Source of the DNA: Hirudinaria manillensis
Taxonomy: Eukaryota; Annelida; Clitellata; Hirudinida; Hirudinidae
Assembly (NCBI GenBank): GCA_034509925.1
Contig: CM067528.1
Location: forward strand, 12,087,001 to 12,151,000
Direction: 5' to 3'
Length of the DNA stretch: 64,000 nucleotides
Below, in pieces: positions 20,868 to 35,877 of this stretch; position 1 is the first letter of the stretch, and the number at the start of each line of letters is the position of its first letter. The notes beneath the pieces were generated by a model that saw only the letters and a program-made list of their open reading frames with translations, searched no databases and was not told where the DNA came from. Made by a program: the position numbers and the translations under genes.

Positions 20868-23800
20868 TTATCCTTTGTGTTTTGGTGCAAAAGATGAAAG
20901 CATTGACTCCATTAGTTGGATGACAGATGTGAGGGTCACAATTTCCAAAGTAAGTATGATTAGGCTTTGAAATAGGCAGAATAATACTCCAGTAAACATT
21001 GCTAATTTGAAGGCTTCTCCTACATAAAAATGCAAGACGTGACCATCACCAAAGTCACAGAAGCTCTCGTCTCTGATGGGATGTTCTTGTGCTTCTTCCA
21101 TTTTGATTATAGGTGAATCCTCCTTGAGTTCATGCTTTGAGATGATGTCCTGTTTCTGTCTGCAGACCTTACCCTCAACTATTGAAATGTGGATCCTTTG
21201 ATTCTCCATCACCAAAATCAATACAAGCATGAGAAGCGGTGCCAACATCAGCCAATATCTCCTTCCGGAACGTGCCTTTTTTATTCCTTCTTTCAAAGTA
21301 AGTATGCCTGATGACAAGCATTCTTTTGTTTCGTCTTGTTTTTCTTCTGCTTTCAGCTTGTCTACAATAATTATTAAATAATTAAGTATATTATTTATTA
21401 TTAGATCAAATAACAAGGAAATGGTAAGATTGCCTAAATGATCACAAAGATCATATATCATGCTACAATATTTATAAAATATTGCTTTGCCTCCAGGCAG
21501 TTTCAAATGCTCACAAGAATACATGAAATAAGCAACTATTATTACTAATTATATTAAATTATTACATATTACCCTGCAAGTTTCCACCAACCCTAATCCT
21601 ACTCATACAAGATACATTAATTGATCTTAATACTGAATAATAATTTTGAAATTTGTTAACAAATGCAAAAAAGCCGGACACATCAAAGTTTTAACTGTTT
21701 CAGTTAAATTACTTAATTAAAATAAAAAGTTAAATTAAATAACTTTTGAAATCCCTTACGCTCAACTCTGTCAAGCTTCTTAATAGTATAAGTGGCCTCA
21801 ATTCCTTCGTGATCGGAATACGGTAATTCCGACCCTGGAATCTTTCTCATAGCCAGGTCACATGATTCACAGACCACTTCTATTCCTGTACAGGTTAGTG
21901 CTATTATAATTGTCTTGATAATAATAATAAACACTTAAAATCGTAAGTTATTCCAGAAGCTTTGCCATGCTTTTCCACATGAGGACATGACATCCTACTC
22001 ACCATCATTCTGCCTGTGAAAAAGGTAATCAATCCTAACACCCTCTGGGAAATGTTTGTTTTTGGGCCCAAGGCGGTTGTCCGGCCTTTCGCAAGTTGGT
22101 TCAACAACCTCTGCCCTAGATGTATTCTTCTGGAACCATTAATAAATTCATTATATTTGTTTAAGTGATAGAATAATGAACATCAGATATGTTATTAATA
22201 CTGAATAATAAATGTCACCAGGTGTCACAGCAGATGATCAATTTGAACAGGCTAAGATTAAAATCAACAGCTTGCAATTAGATGTATGCTTTTCTCCAGC
22301 TAGTAGCTTGTTATATATTTCATTCCCTCTAATAATAAATTGGGGAAACAAATGAAGAAAAAATCTCAATACCTGTACTTTCCAAGAGTCCTCTAAATTT
22401 CCAATATGTCTAATCATTTGGTATCCAATCTGAGGAATGAATATAAACAATATTAAATTGTAAAAGAAAATTCTAGATACTTAAGAGTAGATGTCAATTT
22501 TAACCTGGCTGGGAGTAGTGTTCAAGTCCCCACCTGCAAGCACTACGTCACAACCCAAACTGGTGTCCCTAATGAACTTTGCCAATTCAAAGGCCTGGAG
22601 ACATCTGTGTTCGTCGAAGGAATTGTAGGTTTTCTCAGGGGAATATTGGGCGTGCAACTGCATTAGCAGGGAAATGATTTTAATAAGATTGACAAACAAC
22701 TCAGAAATGTCATGTTATAATGTTATTTATAAAGATAGAAAGTGGTTAAAAGTTGTCTTTGAATATACTTTCTAGAGACATGCTCTTCAAGATACATTCA
22801 AATTATGCAAATGATGCATATATTGTTTTAAATTTTGGTCTGCATCACTACATAAGAGGACTATTTCACTAATAAGTAGTGAACAAACTTGTAAACTCCA
22901 TGGCATCAAAGAACAAATTGTAATCCAAAATTATCTAAGTGTAAACTTGGCATTGCAAACATGTACAAACATGTGTGTTGTAGATGTTCACTCTGATTCC
23001 AGCTGGTTCAATCAAGAGTTTGGCCAAACCCACAGATTTTCCTCCCAACCAATCACCACAAAATATTTTATGGGCATAACCATTCAATGAGAAACGGTGT
23101 TGGTTCGTCTCCAATATCTGATGCTTGCTGAATATACACAATCCACTGCCAATGATACCCCTAGTGAAAAGAATTTCATCTTGGATTCATTAACAAATTT
23201 GTCTTGGAAGAAAAGGATTTTGAAATTTAGGTTACTTACTCATTCAAATTTTATTAAGTTATATTATGCCAAGAAAAGTAAAATAACATATGACATATCA
23301 TAATGATTTAAAACAAAACAGTGGTTAAAAGCTCACGCATGAAAATAATGGTTGTAAGGCATTGCAGAATGAATAGCATTGCAAAGATTCCGATAATCTG
23401 ATTGACACCAAATTTCTTGTAGAAATACTACATCATAGGTGCCTTGTCCAATTGTTTTACCAATTTCTCCCAGTCTTTGTTTGCGTTTTATGCCTGCAAA
23501 CGGAACAAACACACCCCTGGAAATAAAATTTAAAAAAGTTATTAAAACAATCAAATGATCTTTTTGTTTTCCTAGAATGTAACAATACATCCATTTTTCA
23601 TTTATTTGTAAATATTATTTGGAGATCCTTCTTAAATTCATATATTCATTGGCTAGCACTAAAGGATTATATTATAGAACATAACCATCCATGTTATATA
23701 GAACATATAACAAACTATCTCTCAAATTACTAGTCTATCCAAATGAATATATCAATATCTCTTCTTCATAAAGGCAATCTCATGGAAATTTCTTCAACAA

Positions 23801-23997
23801 TATAATACCAGCTAAGGCTGATGATAATCAATAAATACAAACTAGGCTACTAATTAATATTTTATGCCAAAGAAAGTACTTAGGAACCATTAGAAATAGT
23901 TTAGGTGCTCCAACTTAATTTGCTTTAAAGCTGGGACTGTTTAAAAATGAAATCACATTAACCAGCAATTTAAAGTCAAAACGTTCAATTTGATCAT
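20868..23997 (-). CDS. SMPD2: Neutral sphingomyelinase (SMPD2 type)
   Basis: Eight coding exons in transcription order: 23997-23963, 23516-23337, 23160-22971, 22657-22505, 22429-22373, 22129-22003, 21885-21760, 21361-20868 (453 aa; the human enzyme is slightly over 420). The first exon is only 35 bases and encodes the start through LTLNCW, joined in phase to WGVFVPFAG. The catalytic fold of the DNase I-like phosphodiesterase family is seen in FLQEIW (metal-binding Glu), GIIGSGLCIFSKH, GDWLGGKSVGL, the TH/LHA junction, GGDLN, GVRIDYLF and the active-site SDHE. Two hydrophobic segments near the C-terminus (around WLMLAPLLMLVLILVM and LAMFTGVLFCLFQSLIIL) match the membrane anchor of SMPD2. The enzyme hydrolyses sphingomyelin to ceramide and phosphocholine at ER or nuclear membranes. 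The start is the first ATG ahead of the conserved LNCW. Confidence 0.93.
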
Positions 23998-26387
23998 AAT
24001 TCCGAATTCCTTCAACATATAATTATGATAGATCCAGGATCTTGTTCCAGCTTAATACAATATGATGTGACGGAGCTATAACTGGGTATTCAGACCAGCG
24101 TCATAGGAGGCCGACAACAAAAAGTGTAAAGGTAAACATTACATCAAGAGAGTGTAAAAGTGCATCTAATGCCTACTAAGCTTATGATCACTCAATACTT
24201 TGACGCCATACGGCTCGTCACAAAATGCAGCAATTATAAATAATTTTATTTTGTTTAAAATATTCGGTACAACTGCTGGATCTAACACTAGAGATAACGC
24301 GGCCCTCAACTGTTGGCTCGCTCCCACGCCCTTTCACACAGCATTACAGAACTTCAAGGGAACCAAACAAAAGAACTTTGATTTTGTCATCCTTACTTCG
24401 CATTTGTGACCACATTTGCTCCAATCCCAAAATTCTCAAGAGAACCCTACCACATCTTTTTCGGGTTTTTAAATGACATCGCACTCTGAGCCATGACCTT
24501 TTCCAGTACTAATCAGCCCTCTCCAATAAGGATCGTCTCCAAAACCCAGCAATGGCTTTCTCAAGCAATGGATAAAAACTCTACGTTGTCCATTTTGTCA
24601 TGTTATGGGAAAGCAAATCAAATGAAATGGGTGTCAGAAATTATTGCGCTCATTCAATGCTTTAAACATATGAAACAATCAAAGCAGTGAATTTGAAATA
24701 GCTAGAACAGGGGCCGAACTAGCCCTGACCAAGTCTTATCAACAACTTCACTCCATTGGAAGCACTCTTTTCAATTTGAAAAGTTGAAACCACTTTTGTG
24801 TAATGTGCCCTGGTTAAAACTAATCATGCAAAAGGGCAGTGCAGAACTACATGATAACTTCGGTGATCACGGAGGTCTCAACATAGTATTAATAAATTTC
24901 ACGAAGTAAATACATTTAGGGCACTAACTGTCGATTTTCAAAAAGCTTTAAGTGTATGTTCAAAGCCCATTTGATTAAAAAGAACAAAAGAACATATTAT
25001 AAAGGTCGATACACTTATGAAATCTGCTACAGAAGGATGTAATGCTCAATATATATGGTGATAAATCAAAGAAATGAAACTATTTGACAGATTCAATTAC
25101 ACAGAACATGGAACAATTTAATATCAAGGTATTTCATACCACTGCCGAAATGAAACCAGACCATCAAAGAATACTGACAAATAAACACAATATCTAAGAT
25201 CGTGTCTACGTTTTTCCTGGCATGAAAAAAAGCGACCGATTATTTATCCATGCAGATTTACTCTAAACTTGAATTTTAACAAATGTCAAATTTAATTAGA
25301 GCCTCATTGTCATGAAATTTGACATTTTAAGATTCATTTTTAATTCAAAATGTCACAATTCTTTGCTTGTTCACACCCAAAACTGTACAGGAAGATAAAA
25401 TGAGAGTAAGACACGTTACATTACAGCATTGTACAGAGTTCCCTTTGACAAAAAAAAAGTGTTGATGAAGATGATGATACAATTTGGAAAGAACCAAAAG
25501 ACAACAGCAACGAAAAGGGATGCCAGACACAAAAATCTAAACTTTCACTTTGCAAAAGCCAGTGTCGGCCAACTGCAACGTGGCACCTGTATATAGAAAA
25601 ATATGAAACACGTATGACTCGAACAAGAAAACCCCTTTTTCAAGTAACAGCGATTACCATCATTGGCAATACTAGGAGTCGACGATGACACAGCGTGCCG
25701 TGCCTAGAACGACACAATTTACGAACGTTTATGCTACTAAATGAGGTGGATAATGCGGTCGGCAATGTCTCTCTGCGAGCTAACGTCACGTGCATGGTAA
25801 ACGTGTTCTTCGTATCATGCTACACGTGTCAATGAATGACTTAAAGCCCACAATGAAAAACGAATCATACCGACTTGAAAGAAGATTATTCGGATTGCAA
25901 AGCAGTTTTCGTAAAACGTTTGAACAAAACGGTACCGAAGATGAAAATAACGTAGTGCAGGTACTACTCATTTGAGAACGAATCCAACGTTATATTTTCA
26001 CTCAATAAATTATTTCGAATAGAAGGAAAATAAGTTGGATTACGTCAGAAACGTTTGCTCGAGATGGCTCCGACCATTAAAATCTGAGTGCTAATGAATC
26101 TATTAAAACCAATTCATATAAATGTTATTCTACCAGAGATTATGACAAGGCCATGGTGACATTAGTCAAACTAATACCGTAAAGCTTAAGAGATAAAGGT
26201 GCAGTTATTGCTCGGATTTGAATGTACCCACAAATATTCTTTATGTACCTGAAATATAAGAAAAAAATCAATTAAAACAAATATAATAATAATAAAATGT
26301 AATAATGAAAAAAAAGCCAGACATTTCCATAACAGAAAACCAAATAGGTCAAAAAAATGACAAAAACTTACAAGGATCTCTGTAGCC
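23998..26387. other. Flank between SMPD2 start and MAP7 3' end
   Basis: 2.4 kb with no exon I can support on either strand. It should contain the SMPD2 promoter and the 3'-UTR of the MAP7-family gene, both on minus. Confidence 0.45.
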
Positions 26388-29300
26388 CTATTCAGAAATG
26401 GTGCTAGTTAATCCAAAATTCTTTGGCAAACCATCTCCTGTGCCAGTCGTTTCTGCAGGCAAGTGAGGTCCGACGAATATGTTGGGCAGGACGTTCGTGC
26501 CGTCGAGACCCGTGCCCCAGTTACCGAAAGGGTCAGCCACGGTCTCCCTCTCCTTTTCGAACGACTTTTTTTTGTTATCTTCCTTGTTCCTTATGCTCGA
26601 GATTTCCTCGTCAAATTTTATTAGTCCCTCTTCTGGACTATCGAGTTCCTTAGCAATACAGGATATTTTAAGTGGCCTCATAGAGAATTCTTGACTGTTC
26701 TCTGAGTCGTCGTTCGAATAATCTTCTTCCTCTTCTGCGTCGCTGTTCGTACGACTGGATTTGCGACGCTCGTCGACTTTTTCACGCTGATTCACTTCTG
26801 CTGTGGGTAACAAAGACTCTGGACTTTTTTCTGTGTGGGGCTTCATATTAGGCTGGGAACAAATGGGAGTTTGGACGTTTGATGGAGGACCATCGGGCAG
26901 CAGAGCAGTAGAAATGGATGTATCAATGAGTTGGTCATTCAGAGCTAAAGTGGATAACTCCTCCTCAAGAGGGAGGACGGAGGAAGGTGGGGAAGCTTGA
27001 TTAAAGACGATTCCATCCTCGACACTGTTTTCGAGCAGACATTTGACATCCTCTTCGCAGACTACCGAGCTCGATTCAATATTTACGATCTGGTCTACTT
27101 TGTGATTGGATTCGGCCGAGTTGGACTTGTTTAGGATGCCCGACTGATCTCCACGCTTCATTTCAGAAGTGCCAAGGCATTCCTTATCGAGTGAATCAAT
27201 CAAGCCATTCACTATATTACGAACACCTTCTGAATCATCTAAGGCTTCAAGGGGTGCCATACCACCAGTTCCAATCGAATCATTCTTTTCTATTCCATCC
27301 CCCAAACGGGAAGGAATACCGTCAGAATCGTGTCGTTTCTCGGATTCCTTTTCATGAAAGTCAGAGGCAGTGCCAGTCTGAATTGGCTCAGGCGATTTTG
27401 AAGAACCTTCTGACCCAGAAGTTGGGAATTTATTTTGCATAACATCAATCGATGCTTCTTCTAGATGGCAAACGTCATCAGAAGATTCGGTTCTCAATTT
27501 GACTCTCGCCAGATCCGTTGGCTTGCTAACCTCGTTCGTGCCTGCTGCTTCCACGTTCACAAAGCCCACGGCCTGAGACTTACCCGTTCCCTTTATTTTG
27601 CTTCCAAGCATCTTCTGAAGGAGAGGAGACTTGAAACTCGAAGAAGCTTCGATTTCGTTTCTCAGAACATTTTCTTGGGAACCGGGCAAATGCTTTAAAG
27701 CGTCGGAATTTAGAGGAGGCGGCTGAGGAGTAACATTGGTTGTTAAAGACAGTGAATTAGATGAATCCTCAATTGTTGGGGATCTGACAGGCTCGATCTA
27801 TTGAAATAGATGGTAATGCCTGTCATAATAACCATGGTATAATCATGATCATTAATACAACCCTAATGATAACGAGTTCACCATTTTATTCACCATTACA
27901 ATCATCACTACAATAATTATCATAATACCTTTGAGATGGGTTCCTCAGCTTTTACTCTCTTCATAATCATTTCCAATTTCTAAATAAAATAAAATAAAAG
28001 CTTATATAAAAACATTTCCTTCAACAAACAAGATTTGAAAAACAGTATCAATCAGACCTTTTTCCTTTCTTCTTTCTCTTCGGCCATTTTTTTCATTTTC
28101 TCAATTCTCTCTTTCTCCTTTCTTTCTGCTTCTTCTTGAGCTTTCAATTCGGCCTCCAATTTCTGAAGTGGTGAAATTAGTCATTAGAATGTTTGATGTC
28201 TAAAATTAGAATACATAGTGAACGAGTTCTAGATAAAATGCTCTTGTGAATAATTGTATTAAATCAAGAATTAAGAAACAATGAAAGAAAAACATTAGCA
28301 AAATAAGCCAAGCATTAATCAAGATTTCTAAATTTGGTTGCTTAAAAATAATTTTATGAATGGCACAATGAAACAACAAGGAATTTCAAAAGAAAAACCT
28401 CCTTCCTCTCAGCTTCCATCCTTTCTTCTTCTAGTCTCCTTCTTTCGGCCTCCTCTTCAACAGCTTTTAAATATCTAAATTAAATTAAAAAGAACAAATA
28501 TATTAAATTAAACATCTACGTAATAAATTGTATACTAAATGCCTACTAAAGAGATTGTATACATGTTGCAAAGACAAAGGATTTGCATATTTTACATTTA
28601 TACGAAATTCCAATTCCCTACTTGTACCAATCTATCCTTCTATTTAAGATGCCAACACATCTGACCAGCAGATGTTAAAATCTATCGCACCACGAGCAGT
28701 TACTTGACTGAAACGTGGATTAAAATAAAAATCAACCTTTCGTGTTCGATTCTTTTTGCTTCTTCGAGCAGTCTTAGTTCTTCCTCTTCTTGTCGTCTGG
28801 CTTCCTCTTCTTCTCTCTTTTGCTGCTCTTCTTCTTCAATCCTAGAGAGCCAACGTACGGATAGATCATAAAACACACGAAGTAAAATAATTAAATTAAG
28901 TATAATTTCCACATCACATTAGGCATCATTAAAAACATAATAAGCATCCGATCGACTTATTAATCGACTCACCTCAACTTTTCCAGTCTGATTCTTTCTT
29001 CCTCTGCCTTTTGTTCTGCCCTCTCCCTGGCCAGTCGCCTATTTTCGGCCAATTTCCTCTGATGCTCCTCTACTTGACTGAGTTTCTTGGCGATACCGAC
29101 GGCCACTTCGGAACTGGGCGTAGGAGTCGTTGTGCCTAAGTTTTGAGTGGGGACTTCCTTAATGGTTTCACTTCCTTCTGCTTTATTAGTCGCAACAGCA
29201 TCAGAAGTTCCATTTTCTTGGCTTTCGTTGACAGGAGAGCCTCCGTTCTCTCCGATTTTACTCGGCAAAGTCGTAGGTTTTTGGGGCACGACGGTCGACT

Positions 29301-32300
29301 TTCTCGGTACGGCCTTCACTGCATATTGCTGAATAATAACAAACAATAAAAACATGCATAACTTGTGAAATCATTCATTGATGCGTATATGAATGTTGGA
29401 TTCTCTAAAATGCACAAACATGATGAATTCATAAAACAATATTACTCACCTTTGGCTTTTCTTGCTTTTCTTTTTCTTTCGGAACACTGGGTGCCCACGA
29501 CGACTTCATCTTCTTCAAGTTCTTTGACTGCAAGGTAGAACTATTCTCCATAGACTTCACCATCAATCCAGCTTTGTTTGAGATTGCTTGCTTCATTCCT
29601 TCCTCATTCATCTTCTTCAATTCTTCTCCATTCCTTATGACTACAGGTGTTTTTGATCGCCTGGATCTCAATCTATCGAATGCTTCTTGTTGCTGATTGG
29701 TTGAAACCGGGGCAGGAGTAATGCTCTGTCTGACTCTGCAACAACATTAGAGTGCCCGATAGACATGCATGTTATTGTGAAGACAATGCTTTTGCTCACC
29801 TTGCTGGAGTTTTCTCTCTAGGTTTGGTGATAGATTTTGCTGTTACAACAAATCCTCTATCTTTGGATGGACCTAAATGTCCTGAGGTCTTCAGATTAGC
29901 AGCTCCGCCGACGGCGTCCACTTTGCTCCTCTGTATGTTTCCCATGCTTCGGGCTCGGTTTTTAGAGGGAGAAGTAGATCCTTTGACGAACGAAGTTACA
30001 GATTAATTAAGATAATGTCTGAAATTGTCACTAATGTGTGAAATGAAAGATTGGAATGTGAAAGAAATGATCTATCAAAATAATGTTAACAAACTAGTCC
30101 ACTTGAAGCCAAATTAGAGAGCTAATAAAGACTGTCAAGAATGTGCAACAGCTTGAAGTAAATGTGAATGATGAAAATATCAAGAAGCCAAAACTAAAAG
30201 AAGTTTGGATGAGTTGCCCTTGCCTACCAGGGCTATTTAATAATATGATCCACAGATGCTAATGCTAAAATTTCACTTGAAAAGCTAAAAGCATAAAAAT
30301 AAAGCTAGATTTCTAAGTATTTCTAAGTATAAATTGTTCACATTATATTATATTATGATTATAAAATCCAATTTTAAAAAGAGGATATAACAAATAAAGA
30401 ACCTAAAAACCATTCAACCAATTCAAGGCTTCTTTTGACCTACTGGATGAAAATTATATTTATTACATTTAAGCATCCAATATTTCTGTGCTCAGAAGGC
30501 AAAGGGCAACAAAGAGGTCATTGTTTTACTTGTGACTCAATCCAGGAAAGCTGTACTTTCATTCAAATGCTTCATTGCATATATATTATTTTTTATATTA
30601 GTATAATTCACTAAAGATTAACAAAACTGCTGTTGTTTTCCTCAATTGTCTTTTGAGACATAAACAAACTGGCACTGAATAAAAAGAAAACTATATAAAA
30701 AGGAGATCCTTCTTACAAACGTAACCTAAACCCTGACAATCCAAAAATATAGGTCTAGCAGCAACATGGCCTTCATGAATTATATAAGATAAGTTTACCA
30801 TGAAAATTTATGTGATTCAAAAGTGAATTCCCCTTAAAGCATGTGGAAGGTGATTTTGATAAGCATTGTTGCCATCAGTTAAATATCTTCAAATTTCCTT
30901 ATCAAATTATTTAAAAACTTAACTAAATAAGTCATTTAAAGAAGAAGAAATTATAACAAGACCTTAAACCCAAAAATTTCTAGTAAACAATTAACTCAGG
31001 TCAACGAACAAGTGAACAAAATAGAACAAGTTGAGCATCGTTTTAAGATTCTTTCTGACCTTAAGAACAATCGCAGAATGCGATACGTATTACATCATTC
31101 CGAAAACATTTTTAACATGAACTTAGTTCAGATAAAAAAAAATATGATGTTATATTCTACCATTTTATAATTAAATTTTTAAAGTTTCCTTGAGGTAGTT
31201 TTATAATATAATAGACTCAAATATTACAAATTCATACAAAATGTCTGGCAAGCCTTCAGAGCCAGTAATAATCTTTAAGAAATAGTTTTCCTCTAATTTA
31301 TTCTTACTGATTTTGATTCTCAGGTCATAAAAGATAACCTCCATGAAACCAAAGAACTTCACATACTACCCATCATTTCATTAATGGAATATAAATTATA
31401 ATTTAATTTTAAACTCGAGTGACCATCAACATTGCAATCGACATTCGTCAAAAGATGATATGAATACTTAAATAATGCAAACATTCAACAAAAGACTCTG
31501 AAATCAGTCATTGAATATTTAAAATTAAAAGTAAGCAAAAAATCCATCAAGTCCTAACCAGGACCTTTCTTTGTTGCTAAAAAGTCAATAATAGTGGAAT
31601 AGTTAATAATGATCTCTACATATCTATTCTATTTACCTGCTCCTAGAGTTTCAAATGCAGCACAAGTAAAAATCTCCAGCTCCAACCAAAACTCACTAAA
31701 TCTCGGACAAATGCAAGAATTCCACTCCCCGCTACGGGTCCCACCGTCTGCACCGTGTCCTGCCCTAATCCGGAAGGATATGGTGGCACTGCAATAATTA
31801 GGAGCAAGACTGCGTGGCCTTTCATGGGAGGGCTCGGAGTGTCTCGTGGTCTCTCGAGATTTGTGAATCCTTCCTCTCGAGACCCCGTTTGGGCCGTCAC
31901 TAATTCCGTCGTCCGCCTGAACGGATGTTGCCATGGTGGGTGAGTGGCGAGAAAGGGAGGAAGGAGAGAGCAGGGAACGAATGTGGGTGCGGGCAGTCCC
32001 GCTAGATAACGTTCCGTCCGAATGACCGCAGCTCTTCGACAATCCCAGAGCTGCACGGAAGTTTTTGGGTTGCAGGGTAACAGGGAAATAAGCTCAAAAT
32101 TTGATGGCATTGGAAATGAAAGCAAACCCAAAACAATAGATTAAAAAGGATAGTTGGCAAAAATCAAAATCGCAAAACAAAATAGAAAAACTTGGGCATG
32201 CAAAACAGTCAAATTCTCCAAACAGTTTCTAAAGAACGACGAAGGTATAGCATTCGTTTGAAAATGGAAAAAACCAACCCAACCATTATTCGTAAGAATG

Positions 32301-35300
32301 AACAAGCAATGAATAGAACATGCAACATTAAGACAAAACATGCTTACAAACAATTCTTAAAATCTCCTCCTTTTTGATCAAACTTATCCATTAAACAAAA
32401 CGAATAAAATTTTCGCTAAAGTTTTTTTTATTAAGCTAATATATCCATTAATATATTTTCTCGCCTAAAGTAAAGTTGGATGGCAACAATGGAATGATCA
32501 ATTACCAACATTTTAAAACATACACAGACATCTCTGAATAATACTACTTGATCATACTATATTTATTACATTAAATGAATATACCCAAAACCAAAGGTTA
32601 ACCCAAAAGTTTTTAACTTCATCCTCCAGAAAATCTTGACTTTGATAAGATAAGATTTAGACAAACCATAAAACCGTTGGTGCTTATCAATTCTCCGTCC
32701 ACAATAGGTTTTGAAAATTATTGTAGAACAGTTTAAATACATTCATGATGCTCTGTCCAAAAGCTCCAAAGCTGGAATGCTTAAGTAATGAAAGTATGGC
32801 AACTTAAGAAGATAATGTTTATAAAGATCTCCTGATATTCTCCGACTTGGAAGTAAATCATATTTTTAAGAATCACATGAGAAGGATTTCTCTCCATGAG
32901 TAAAGGTAAATGCTTATCAAAGGAATCCTTGCATCCTCGTAGCATGAAATTTTTTAATTTGTTAAAATTCATAATGCAATTATATTTTACACGGGCAATG
33001 TGAGCATGAATAATTATTTAAATTACTTAAATGTATATATAGATTTAATATAATTATATGTACAACAATTATTAATTCATTCTCAAATCCACTCACTGAG
33101 AAGGAAAATGGACGTAGATCCTTTTTCAATTCCGAGTGCAGACTTGGAAGAAATGACGGCCGGCCTTGTTCTTGCATTCTTATCGAGGCCGGAACCGAGA
33201 CTTCGCGACTTAGCATTAAAGTCGTTCTTAATGACGGACCTCTGCACGGAGTTGCCTTTGTTTAACTGGTTCAACGAAGCAAACATTATCGTCTGCTTCC
33301 TCTGGGACGTCGGCCGAAGGGAAGCTTCCCTGGACTGCACTCCTGCGACCTGTACGACGTTGGATATCGCGACGGACTTGCGACTCTTATTGTCGGCTTT
33401 TATCGTCCTCAAAAACTTAGAACTTCTGACTGGGCTTCCGACTTCCAAGCTGGCCTCGACTGATCGCGTTATAGTCTCAGATCTTGCCAATTTCGGAACC
33501 CCGTACAAAGTCTTTTTGCATTCAAATTGCGTTTGCTGCTTCTGCTCAATGGAAGGATTATTGGCTGATGGACCCTGAAGGCCATTAGATTGTTGTGAGG
33601 TTCCCAAAAAGTGAAATAGATTTGCTGCACAAGATGAGTCAGTATTTTAGGTATAATTAATAAAATGTTTGGCTTTATTCCTATCTTATTAGGTCATCAA
33701 GGTATCCTGGAAGTATTTTAAGATTTTGTACTTTCTAATACTTATAAAGGCAGATAATATAATAGGTTGTGTAGAAGCTTAGTATTTGATGGGCAAAATA
33801 TCCTGTAAGTAATTGTTTGAATCAATCACCATTAAAGCTGTGCATGTTAATTACACAAAATAATTTTTTTATTTTGCATCATAATAACATCAGCAGTTGT
33901 CAATCATAGTCATCCAATTATGTGGATAATAACTTGGTGTTTAACATTTTAAATTCCTAAAAAGGCATTTCTTAAATGAATTTTATGCTTGATTCCTCAT
34001 AAGCAATATGTCTACCTATTACTTTATTATATTATCAGAAGCAAGACCATTTTGCTCGTTGTTTCCCAACTGTTTCACGATTACTTGTAATTAAAACAAA
34101 TATAACATATACAACACATAACTTCAATACCAATAAATAAAATTAAGCACTTTTATTCCTAGTCGGACTTAAGCATATTGAGAATTATTTGTGAAATCAT
34201 TCCATTGTGAGGCAAAAGTCAAACTAGGAGGTTATGCATGAAACCTTAACAATTACAAACGAATCATTTAATGGACAGTCCCATGCTTGATCAAAGGCAT
34301 GCACAATAATCAGATCTGACCATGCAACTAAAGCAATTTGTGATGCAAACTAGTTCAAAGCCATTAACAGAATCAAAGCATTAATAAAAATAATCTATTT
34401 AAAACTTGAAAATCTATAAGAAGCAATAGGCAATGAAAATAGGAATTGAAAGTATGCCTCGTATAACTTGTTCTTTTATTATATTAAATCACTATTTAAC
34501 TATGATAAACTAAAATATCAAATTTAATAAAAAAAATTCATTAATATACCAATCATTTATTATGTCCTTAACCCTAATATTATAATATTACTATAACATA
34601 CGGTTAAAATTAGAATTAAAAGTATTTTTAACCATGAATTAACTAACCTGATTTATATGGCTTCTTAAAATCAATCCTAGCCTCTCTCTCTGCAGTTCTT
34701 TTGATAATGGCTTGTCTTCTCTCCTACCAAAAAAAAAGAATTTATGAAACTAAATTTATTAAAGGTCTGTTGCAAAGCCCCAAGAACCTCTGAAAGAATA
34801 TAAATTACAAATAAACCAAACGATTGACTAAAAGTTGCTAACGAATTCTTCATCCCAGAGTCTCTTCCTTCTTTCCTCGACGAGCGCTCGATGTTCCTCT
34901 TCTCTCCTCCTCTGCTCTTCCATCCTCTTCTTTCGTTCCTCTTCCTGTCGCTTCCTCACCTCCTCGGCTCTGGCGATCGACTCCCTCAGCTCCTCTTCCT
35001 TCTTTTTCTGCTCTTCCAACTTTCTCTCTCTGAGCATTCGAATCTTCTCGTCTCTCTCTCGACCCTTGGCAGGACCTGGATTTACAAGTCAAATGAGTCG
35101 GTTTAATAAAATGCTTGCCCGATCACCAGATCTTTATCATTTGCTTGAGCAGTGAAGTGATCTTTCATAACTAATAATGATTTGATTATTTTTTTAGCAT
35201 TTGATAATTCTAAAGAAACTGTTAAAATGCAACTTGGAAGGTCATCCATTAGAATTTGATACTTCACTGAAACTCCAAACTAAAGCCTAATGAACTTGAA

Positions 35301-35877
35301 AAAAAGTCACTGAATGGTAATAATAAATTATGAATTCTAAACATTTAAATCGTCCAACTGTGTTCTGAAGCTTTTAATGTTAAATTATTTGGTAGACAAA
35401 TTATTTCGAGATTATTGTCTTAGTAATAAATAAATAACCAATAATAAAGACTGAAAACCAATCATCTAGAATGACAAGAGTAAAACTCACTGTCCTCTTT
35501 ATTCATAATGGAGCCCAAAACCACAGGGGAGGTGGCCAACACATACGAAGTAGATTTCTTGACTGGCGACGAATCGCAGGACGTGACCGAAGCCACCGTG
35601 CTGAGTTTGCCCTTTGACCTGTTTGAAATGACCTTTCGGGCCTGCTCGTCCTGAATGGCATCCTTGAGGTACATGTTAATATTAGCTGGACCGTTGGTGT
35701 TTGCATTACAGTTTGAAAACGATATCTGAGTGTCGTCTTGGAGCTCATCTTCTGTAGTCAACTCCCTGACCTCAGCATCATCCATATCTTCGTTCCAAGT
35801 AATTGACTCATCTCCAATTAGGTTATTTTGGCCATTGGGCAGCATTTCCATCACAGTGTTCGAAATTTCTTCAGCCA
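26388..35877 (-). CDS. MAP7: MAP7/ensconsin-family microtubule-associated protein (5' end unresolved)
   Basis: Thirteen exons in transcription order: 35877-35491, 35075-34843, 34723-34648, 33624-33097, 32050-31637, 29980-29800, 29735-29450, 29328-28973, 28841-28737, 28474-28399, 28162-28058, 27979-27929, 27797-26388. The visible protein is about 1400 residues. An acidic N-terminal exon leads into a first Arg/Glu-rich coiled coil (EEERKKRMEEQRRREEEHR), which is the microtubule-binding region in the family. A Ser/Pro/Arg-rich basic linker follows, then a second long coiled coil ending EERKKKLEMIMKRVK, the hallmark of the MAP7 (kinesin-1-binding) domain. The tail is a 470-residue acidic, disordered exon. 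MAP7 proteins recruit kinesin-1 to microtubules. All phases agree, but the first exon listed starts mid-codon. The true start is an unseen upstream exon, or the ATG at codon MEMLPNG within this exon. Exon 32050-31637 resembles the family least. Confidence 0.82.

Noticed and set aside
22935..23150. SMPD2 exon 3 starting at the CAG just before the TGGATTG sequence
   Set aside because: Using the acceptor a little upstream (ending CACTAG at 23161) restores the family block GIIGSGLC in frame. The nearer CAG would delete it.
31643..32131. Alternative 162-codon minus frame in the MAP7 exon at 31637-32050
   Set aside because: Splice phases of the neighbouring exons (both phase 1) require the other frame, and only that choice makes the gene length divisible by three.
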